Shown here piece by piece: positions 22,667 to 26,191 of a DNA stretch of 26,191 bases. Source of the DNA: Planctomycetaceae bacterium (GTDB lineage: Bacteria; Planctomycetota; Planctomycetia; Pirellulales; PALSA-1355). The translations under genes were made by a program, and so were the position numbers. The stretch spans positions 1-26,191 of the forward strand of contig SXHT01000187.1 in assembly GCA_005773095.1 (NCBI GenBank). Direction: 5' to 3'. The notes under the pieces were generated by a model. That model was given only the letters and a program-made list of their open reading frames with translations. It had not been told where the DNA came from and made no database searches. Position 1 is the first letter of the stretch. Every line of letters begins with the position of its first letter.

Positions 22667-23638
22667 TTAGCGCTCGTCTCGCGGGCGGCCGGCGAATCTT
22701 CCGGCCTGGCCCCCTTCGTAGATGCTGAATTCGGCCCAGATTGGCATGTGGTCGGAGACTTGCTGGGCCTCGTCGATTGTGAGGTTGTACTCGCGAATCA
22801 GATCGAAGACGCCGCCGCGGCCGGTGAACTCTTGCGTCGCAGGCAGCGTGAAGAGGATGTTGTCGTACTGTTTGTCGCCGCGTGTGTTGGTGGGCACACC
22901 GGCGATCACCGGCGTGATGCCGCTGATTTCGCCCAGGCGGCCGAGCTTGCGGTCGCTGACGTTCAGATCGCCGAGCAAGATCGTATCGTCTTCCTGGCGG
23001 CCGTCGTCGCGAATGGCTCGATAGGCGGCGCCCAGGGCATCGAGCTCGGTTGTTGTTTCGTCGGGATCGGTATGAATGTTGACCAGCGTGAAGGTGAACG
23101 CTTCGTTCGACTTTGGCCCACGCACGCGGAACCAGCCGATGAGTGGCTCGCGGTGCAGGCGGTCGTCGGGATCTTCCAACGAGTAGGCCGAGTCGCGGTC
23201 GGTTTCGATGCTGGCCGTGTCGAAGATGAACGCGTACTGTTCCTTGCTGCTGGTACGGCCCAGACGCGGGCCGATGACGAAGTCGTAGTGCCGGCCCGTC
23301 GAATTGATGAGGTCGACGAACCGCGGCAGGATGTCGTTGGTGTTGGCGCGAATTTCTTGAATGGCGACGATGTCGAAGCGTCGGACGACGTCGGCCAGCA
23401 GTTTCATCACACCGGGCTTGGCCAGTTTGTGCGCGCCGAACACCTGAATGTTGAACGAGCCGACGCGGATCACATTCTCGCTGCGATGGACGGGCGGCGG
23501 GCCATCGTCGTGTCCGGCTTCCGTGCTCGCGCCGCCTTTGGGCCGCAGCTTGAGCTGGTCGAGACCGTCGATATTGTTGAAGGCAAAGTAGCCGCCCGCC
23601 GCCAATAACAGCAGAAAGCCGACGAACTTTCGCAGCAT
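22667..23638 (-). CDS. Membrane-anchored or exported endonuclease/exonuclease/phosphatase (EEP) protein
   Basis: A 323-aa DNase I-like protein. An N-terminal hydrophobic segment (F-V-G-F-L-L-L-L-A-A-G-G-Y-F, residues 5-18) acts as signal anchor or signal peptide. The EEP motifs are in order: S-F-N-I-Q-V-F (Asn 63), V-A-I-Q-E-I (Glu 95), V-N-I-H-T-D (His 189), L-L-G-D-L-N-V (Asp 224, Asn 226) and S-D-H-M-P-I (Asp 296, His 297). It should cleave phosphodiester bonds with a divalent metal outside the cytoplasm; nucleic acid is likelier than a phospholipid but not proven. A GGGAGGGG lies upstream of ATG 23638. It lies between the phage-like operon and repeat copy B, with no phage signature of its own. 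Confidence 0.85.
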   Translation of the reverse strand: MLRKFVGFLLLLAAGGYFAFNNIDGLDQLKLRPKGGASTEAGHDDGPPPVHRSENVIRVGSFNIQVFGAHKLAKPGVMKLLADVVRRFDIVAIQEIRANTNDILPRFVDLINSTGRHYDFVIGPRLGRTSSKEQYAFIFDTASIETDRDSAYSLEDPDDRLHREPLIGWFRVRGPKSNEAFTFTLVNIHTDPDETTTELDALGAAYRAIRDDGRQEDDTILLGDLNVSDRKLGRLGEISGITPVIAGVPTNTRGDKQYDNILFTLPATQEFTGRGGVFDLIREYNLTIDEAQQVSDHMPIWAEFSIYEGGQAGRFAGRPRDER

Positions 23639-23659
23639 AAGCCCCTCCCTGGGCAGATA

Positions 23660-23762
23660 CGAAATTCGAATCTCAAACTCCGAAACAAATCCGAATCTCA
23701 AATGTTTAAAACGAAGACACGCGGGTGACGTGCTTGTTTCGAATTTCGAGATTCGAATTTCG
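23660..23762. repeat. AT-richer inverted repeat upstream of the EEP gene
   Basis: The 29-nt arms at 23660-23688 and 23734-23762 (AAATTCGAATCTC / GAGATTCGAATTT type) match at 26 of 29 positions around a 45-nt centre. The base composition is unlike the GC-rich surroundings. Two more hairpins follow (CCCGC/GCGGG 23768-23781; GGCCGCG/CGCGGCC 23787-23813). The rest of this 358-bp gap holds repeat copy B and no gene. Confidence 0.7.
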
Positions 23763-23877
23763 GATTTCCCGCGAGAGCGGGTTTCGGGCCGCGAAGATTA
23801 GCGAAACGCGGCCAATGGGGCGATGGCACTTGGCGCACAACAGCGTGCTAGCGGTGCTCGGTCAGCCGGCGTAACCG

Positions 23878-23983
23878 CACGGGCCGGGGACTGGCTCATT
23901 TTCCCGGAGAATTCAAGAGAGGTGCGTCGTCCTGTTGGCTGGCTGCCCAACGTGGTTCCCGGGAAAATGTGCCTGTCCCCCTC
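23878..23983 (+). repeat. 106-bp interspersed repeat, copy B
   Basis: Second copy of the repeat at 15676-15781, same orientation, similar over its full length including the GAGGTGCGTCGTCCTGT centre and the terminal GGGGAC/GTCCCC arms. The right arm, GGGAAAATGTGCCTGTCCCC, is the better-preserved hairpin half. It ends 13 bp before the moaB stop codon. Confidence 0.85.
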
Positions 23984-23996
23984 ACCTCGACGAGGC

Positions 23997-24506
23997 CTAT
24001 CGACGTGCCTCGCGCACCAGGTGATTCAGCTGAAAGACGATAATCTTTTCCATCGCCAACTGCACCGCGGCGGGCGAGCCTGGCATCGTCAGCACCACCG
24101 TCGCATCCACCAGCCCGCCCAGGGCTCGGCTGAGCATCGCCGCGGGTCCGATCGCCTGATAGCTGAGCATGCGAAACAGTTCGCCGTAGCCTGGCAGCTC
24201 TTTGCTGAGCATCGAGCGGACGGTCTCGTAGGTTTGATCGCGGCTGGAGAGGCCCGTGCCGCCGGTCATAAGAATCGCGTCGATGGCCGGATCGTCGGCA
24301 AACCAGCGAATCAGTTTCCGCATGTCCTCTGGCTCATCAGGAATGATGGTGCGAGCCGCCACCGCGTGTCCCGCCTTTTCGAGCCAGTGCACAACCGTGG
24401 CCCCACCGCTGTCGGTCTCCAGCGTGCGCGTATCGCTGATGGTGACGACGGCACAGCGAACGGTCTTGGGTGCGGAAGCTGCGTGTTGTTGGACGACTTC
24501 GCTCAT
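23997..24506 (-). CDS. moaB: Molybdenum cofactor protein MoaB/MogA family
   Basis: A 169-aa protein with the MoCF-binding fold: V-T-I-S-D-T-R (21-27), the substrate loop T-G-G-T-G-L-S-S-R-D (81-90) followed by Q-T-Y-E, then M-L-S-R-A-L-G-G and M-P-G-S-P-A-A-V (141-148). These residues bind molybdopterin and are adenylated by the MogA branch; MoaB proteins are close relatives, so the exact step (molybdopterin adenylyltransferase) is likely but not certain. No other Mo-cofactor gene is in the window. The ATG at 24506 lacks a good ribosome-binding site. A REP palindrome begins 16 bp upstream. Confidence 0.9.
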   Translation of the reverse strand: MSEVVQQHAASAPKTVRCAVVTISDTRTLETDSGGATVVHWLEKAGHAVAARTIIPDEPEDMRKLIRWFADDPAIDAILMTGGTGLSSRDQTYETVRSMLSKELPGYGELFRMLSYQAIGPAAMLSRALGGLVDATVVLTMPGSPAAVQLAMEKIIVFQLNHLVREARR

Positions 24507-24521
24507 GGAGCGTCTTTCGTT

Positions 24522-24551
24522 AAAGCCCAGGGACGGTCGTCCCTGGGCTTT
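24522..24551. repeat. REP palindrome, copy 3
   Basis: Same 30-bp family, with one base change at the centre (ACGGTCGT). It lies 12 bp after the stop codon of the transposase gene, between it and moaB. Confidence 0.93.
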
Positions 24552-24563
24552 CGTGGCGGGCAG

Positions 24564-25103
24564 TTACACTTTCAATTCTGGCGGCGTCTTCCAAACACCC
24601 ACCCACGCGCCTTGCTCGGCGTGGCGACTGATGTAATGAAACGCGTTCGTTTGATGCGCCTTGTCGCGGACGCGCTCGGGCCGGCATCTGACGGCCCACA
24701 CCTTACCTTGCCAGCCATGTCGCTTCAACTCAAACGACGCGTGCATCTTCGCCATTCCGAGCCACTTTCGCGCGAGCGAAGGCGGCAGCTTGACCAACAG
24801 ATGCACATGCTGGGCGCTGACCGCGACAATCAACACCCACGCGCCGAGACGCGTGAGTTTGTCTTGCAGCGCCTCGCCAACAAGCTGCCGATGCGCCGGC
24901 GAAAATGTGACGGGATCCTGCTTGAGCAACTTGCGGCTGCGCCACTCTTGCGAGGCGTAGCTTCCCACGGTCGGCCGATGCTTGTAATCACCCTCGACAT
25001 GCTCGCGATGATGCCGCGTACGGAAACCCCGTGCATCGCCATACAACCACGCCCCATACGTGGAGAGGACCGCATGAAACCAAACGCGATTGTCGCGGGC
25101 CAC
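24564..25103 (-). CDS. REP-associated tyrosine (Y1, HUH) transposase, RAYT
   Basis: A 179-aa protein of the IS200/TnpA_REP superfamily. The HUH metal site is H-V-H (residues 99-101, in S-A-Q-H-V-H-L-L-V-K-L), and the probable nucleophile is Tyr157 (N-A-F-H-Y-I-S-R-H). The N-terminus W-F-H-A-V-L-S-T-Y-G-A-W-L-Y-G-D, followed by R-T-R-H-H-R-E-H-V-E-G-D-Y, resembles a planctomycete-type subgroup. Such enzymes nick and rejoin single strands at REP hairpins. The GTG at 25103 was chosen because GGAGA lies 9 bases upstream; longer frames run through the REP palindrome at 25144-25173. Both flanks carry the same palindrome, which identifies its probable substrate. Confidence 0.78.
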   Translation of the reverse strand: MARDNRVWFHAVLSTYGAWLYGDARGFRTRHHREHVEGDYKHRPTVGSYASQEWRSRKLLKQDPVTFSPAHRQLVGEALQDKLTRLGAWVLIVAVSAQHVHLLVKLPPSLARKWLGMAKMHASFELKRHGWQGKVWAVRCRPERVRDKAHQTNAFHYISRHAEQGAWVGVWKTPPELKV

Positions 25104-25143
25104 GGTGACGGTCTCCGAACAACGTGGAAGGATGCTCGCCGAT

Positions 25144-25173
25144 AAAGCCCAGGGACGGCCGTCCCTGGGCTTT
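25144..25173. repeat. REP palindrome, copy 4
   Basis: A perfect 30-bp palindrome, 41 bp upstream of the transposase start. It is preceded by the flank TCGCCGAT shared with copy 2, and on the + strand is followed by a run of six T (25171-25176), so it may also act as a terminator in that direction. Confidence 0.95.
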
Positions 25174-25352
25174 TTTACCGTTATACGCAACTTGAAATGG
25201 TTTGCAACACATAGCAAGCTCGCCGTCTGCGATTTCAATAGGGGTCCACGTTTTGGGCTTGCGACGAAGGGTTTGCGGGCGGCAATTGTCGATACGCGCG
25301 CTGGCCCCAACTTCATTCATGATCACCCTTGCAATCGTTAAGAGGATTTCCC

Positions 25353-25861
25353 ATGCGGACATTGTGTTTGATGGCGTACCTTGTTTTGGCTGGCGCTCTT
25401 TCCGTGCTGGCTGCCGATGAAACCGACGTTGTCTTGGGCGATTTTGACCAAGGCACTTATGGGACATGGAAGGTCGAAGGTCAGGCCTTCGGAACTTCTC
25501 CCGCCACCAGCGACGGATTTTTAGGACGCAACCGGCTCGCCGGCTATCAGGGGACCGGTGCGGCTTACAGCGGCGTCGGCGGCGACGGCCCACAAGGCTC
25601 GCTCACCTCGCCCGAGTTTTAAATCAATCGGCCGTATCTCAATCTGCTGATCGGCGGCAGCAGCCAGGAAGACCAAACCTGCGTGAACCTCAAGATCGAC
25701 GACAAGATCGTGCGGACCGTCACGGGCATCGACCAGGACCGACTCTCTTGGCACACCTGGGATCTGCGCGAGCTGGCGGGCCGCAAAGCTCGGCTGGAAA
25801 TCCTCGATCAGTTTCCCGGCGGCCACATTCAGGTCGATCGAATTCTCGTTCCATCGCCTCA
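25353..25861 (+). pseudogene. GH32-type (levanase) N-terminal domain, broken by a stop codon and truncated
   Basis: An intact start (AGAGGA 7 bases before ATG) and signal peptide (C-L-M-A-Y-L-V-L-A-G-A-L-S-V-L-A) lead into V-L-G-D-F-D-Q-G-T-Y-G-T-W-K-V-E-G-Q-A-F-G, S-G-V-G-G-D-G-P-Q-G-S-L-T-S-P-E-F, then TAA at 25620-25622. The same frame goes on with I-N-R-P-Y-L-N-L-L-I-G-G-S, L-S-W-H-T-W-D-L-R-E-L-A-G-R-K-A and G-G-H-I-Q-V-D-R-I. Those two parts together form the beta domain that precedes GH32-like enzymes in planctomycetes. Homology stops near 25861, and the catalytic domain is absent. One base (TAA for AAA) would restore the first frame, but the 3' truncation remains. Confidence 0.75.
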
Positions 25862-26172
25862 TTATAGGCCGTGCCGTATCCGGACTTGTAAGCCGATGGC
25901 ACGCAGCCGGTGTTGATGATCTCGATACCGTAAGACTCCTTCGCAATGGCTTCGATTCTTCGGAACTGTGTGGAGCGATAGCCGCCGATCAACAACTTTA
26001 GTCGCCCAGCCTTCAGATCCTCGGCAGCCGCGGCGGAACCGTTCCATCGGCCAAGCTGATATTCAATTACGGGCAGGACAATCATGCCAAACACTACCGC
26101 GAGGACTGCCACGACGACAATAGTTTCTGACAATCGAAGTCGATGCCAACGGTGAGGCAGATGGAGGGACAT
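25720..26172 (-). CDS. Truncated membrane-anchored protein with chimeric C-terminus
   Basis: A 150-aa frame with a membrane helix near the start (I-V-V-V-A-V-L-A-V-V-F-G-M-I-V-L, about residues 18-33), then a plausible soluble segment (K-L-L-I-G-G-Y, E-A-I-A-K-E-S-Y-G-I-E-I-I-N-T-G-C, Y-G-T-A-Y-N-E-A-M). Residues after about 103 are simply the reverse complement of the GH32-type pseudogene, so the natural protein was cut there and fused by rearrangement. No family is recognised. A TATAAT stands 6 bases before the ATG, which would make the message leaderless; no ribosome-binding site is seen. Confidence 0.5.
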   Translation of the reverse strand: MSLHLPHRWHRLRLSETIVVVAVLAVVFGMIVLPVIEYQLGRWNGSAAAAEDLKAGRLKLLIGGYRSTQFRRIEAIAKESYGIEIINTGCVPSAYKSGYGTAYNEAMEREFDRPECGRRETDRGFPAELCGPPARADPRCAKRVGPGRCP

Positions 26173-26191
26173 TCGCGCATTATATCCGGCA

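Larger units (their letters stand above)
24522..25173. mobile_element. REP-associated transposase unit (REPtron-like)
   Basis: A Y1 transposase gene (24564-25103) is bounded on both sides by 30-bp REP palindromes at 24522-24551 and 25144-25173. This is the arrangement known for RAYT genes, which are thought to move REP sequences. Two further copies of the palindrome lie 4-7 kb away in the phage-like operon. Confidence 0.75.

Noticed and set aside
22432..22728. A 98-codon + strand frame with AAGGA-like sequence before its ATG
   Set aside because: It shows no family signature, runs through an interspersed palindrome and overlaps the 3' end of the EEP gene. It could be a decayed fragment, but coding cannot be supported.
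22628..23608. A 326-codon + strand frame opposite the EEP nuclease gene
   Set aside because: The minus strand carries all EEP motifs in order with a good ribosome-binding site; the + frame is a shadow.
15676..23983. Repeats A and B considered as phage attachment sites
   Set aside because: They are 106-bp hairpin elements of an interspersed type, no integrase gene is present, and neither lies in a tRNA gene.
23823..25145. A 440-codon + strand frame across repeat B, moaB and the transposase gene
   Set aside because: It reads through a repeat and the complement of two recognised genes. The part in repeat B resembles the translation of repeat A, which shows that it is repeat sequence, not protein homology.
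18467..25173. Four copies of one 30-bp palindrome considered as a CRISPR-like array
   Set aside because: The spacing is 0.6-4 kb and irregular, the units are palindromic and placed between genes, and no cas gene is present. A REP/RAYT family explains them.

Overview
The window most likely comes from a planctomycete, probably of the Pirellulales type. The reasons are the archaeal-type C1 genes fae and a mtdC-like dehydrogenase beside an ATP-grasp protein, a secreted PQQ-type propeller opening with a W-P-C-W-R-G motif, proline-rich secreted proteins, two exported prenyltransferase-like alpha/alpha-barrel proteins, high GC, and many short interspersed palindromes. No rRNA gene or CRISPR array is visible. 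The only tRNA found is tRNA-Arg(TCT). All calls come from reading the sequence; no database search was run.

Left part (1-9660): the 3' part of a polysaccharide-export protein gene, a proline-rich exported protein, rimI and plsC on the + strand; then an ATP-grasp gene and a CAP-domain gene on the - strand, divergent from fae and mtdC. Fae, the mtdC-like gene and probably the ATP-grasp protein belong to tetrahydromethanopterin (H4MPT)-linked formaldehyde oxidation. Next come a zinc-ribbon/proline-rich membrane protein and a HEAT-repeat membrane protein (- strand), divergent from a lipoate-ligase family gene that carries an in-frame palindromic repeat insertion.

Middle part (9750-15670): tRNA-Arg(TCT) abutting a PPP-family metallophosphatase gene, then three exported proteins (PQQ-like propeller and two prenyltransferase-like proteins), separated by stem-loops and a mosaic of short planctomycete-type repeats.

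Right part (15676-23983): an eight-gene, minus-strand, phage-like operon. In transcription order it holds a permuted papain-like cysteine peptidase, a membrane-anchored trypsin-like peptidase, a 272-aa unknown, a small membrane/coiled-coil protein, a ParB-like protein, an ABC-ATPase fused to a GNAT acetyltransferase, a small HTH protein (small-terminase-like), and a large-terminase ATPase that stops just where its nuclease domain should begin. The break coincides with a 106-bp repeat; a second copy in the same orientation lies 8.2 kb away beyond a DNase I-like (EEP) gene. Head, tail, portal, integrase and lysis genes are absent, so this is a remnant, a satellite or a domesticated cassette.

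Far right (23997-26191): moaB, then a REP-associated Y1 (HUH) transposase gene flanked on both sides by a 30-bp palindrome. Two more copies of that palindrome sit inside the phage-like operon. At the edge, a GH32-type N-terminal domain gene with an in-frame stop runs head-on into a truncated membrane-protein gene, leaving a chimeric junction near 25,862.
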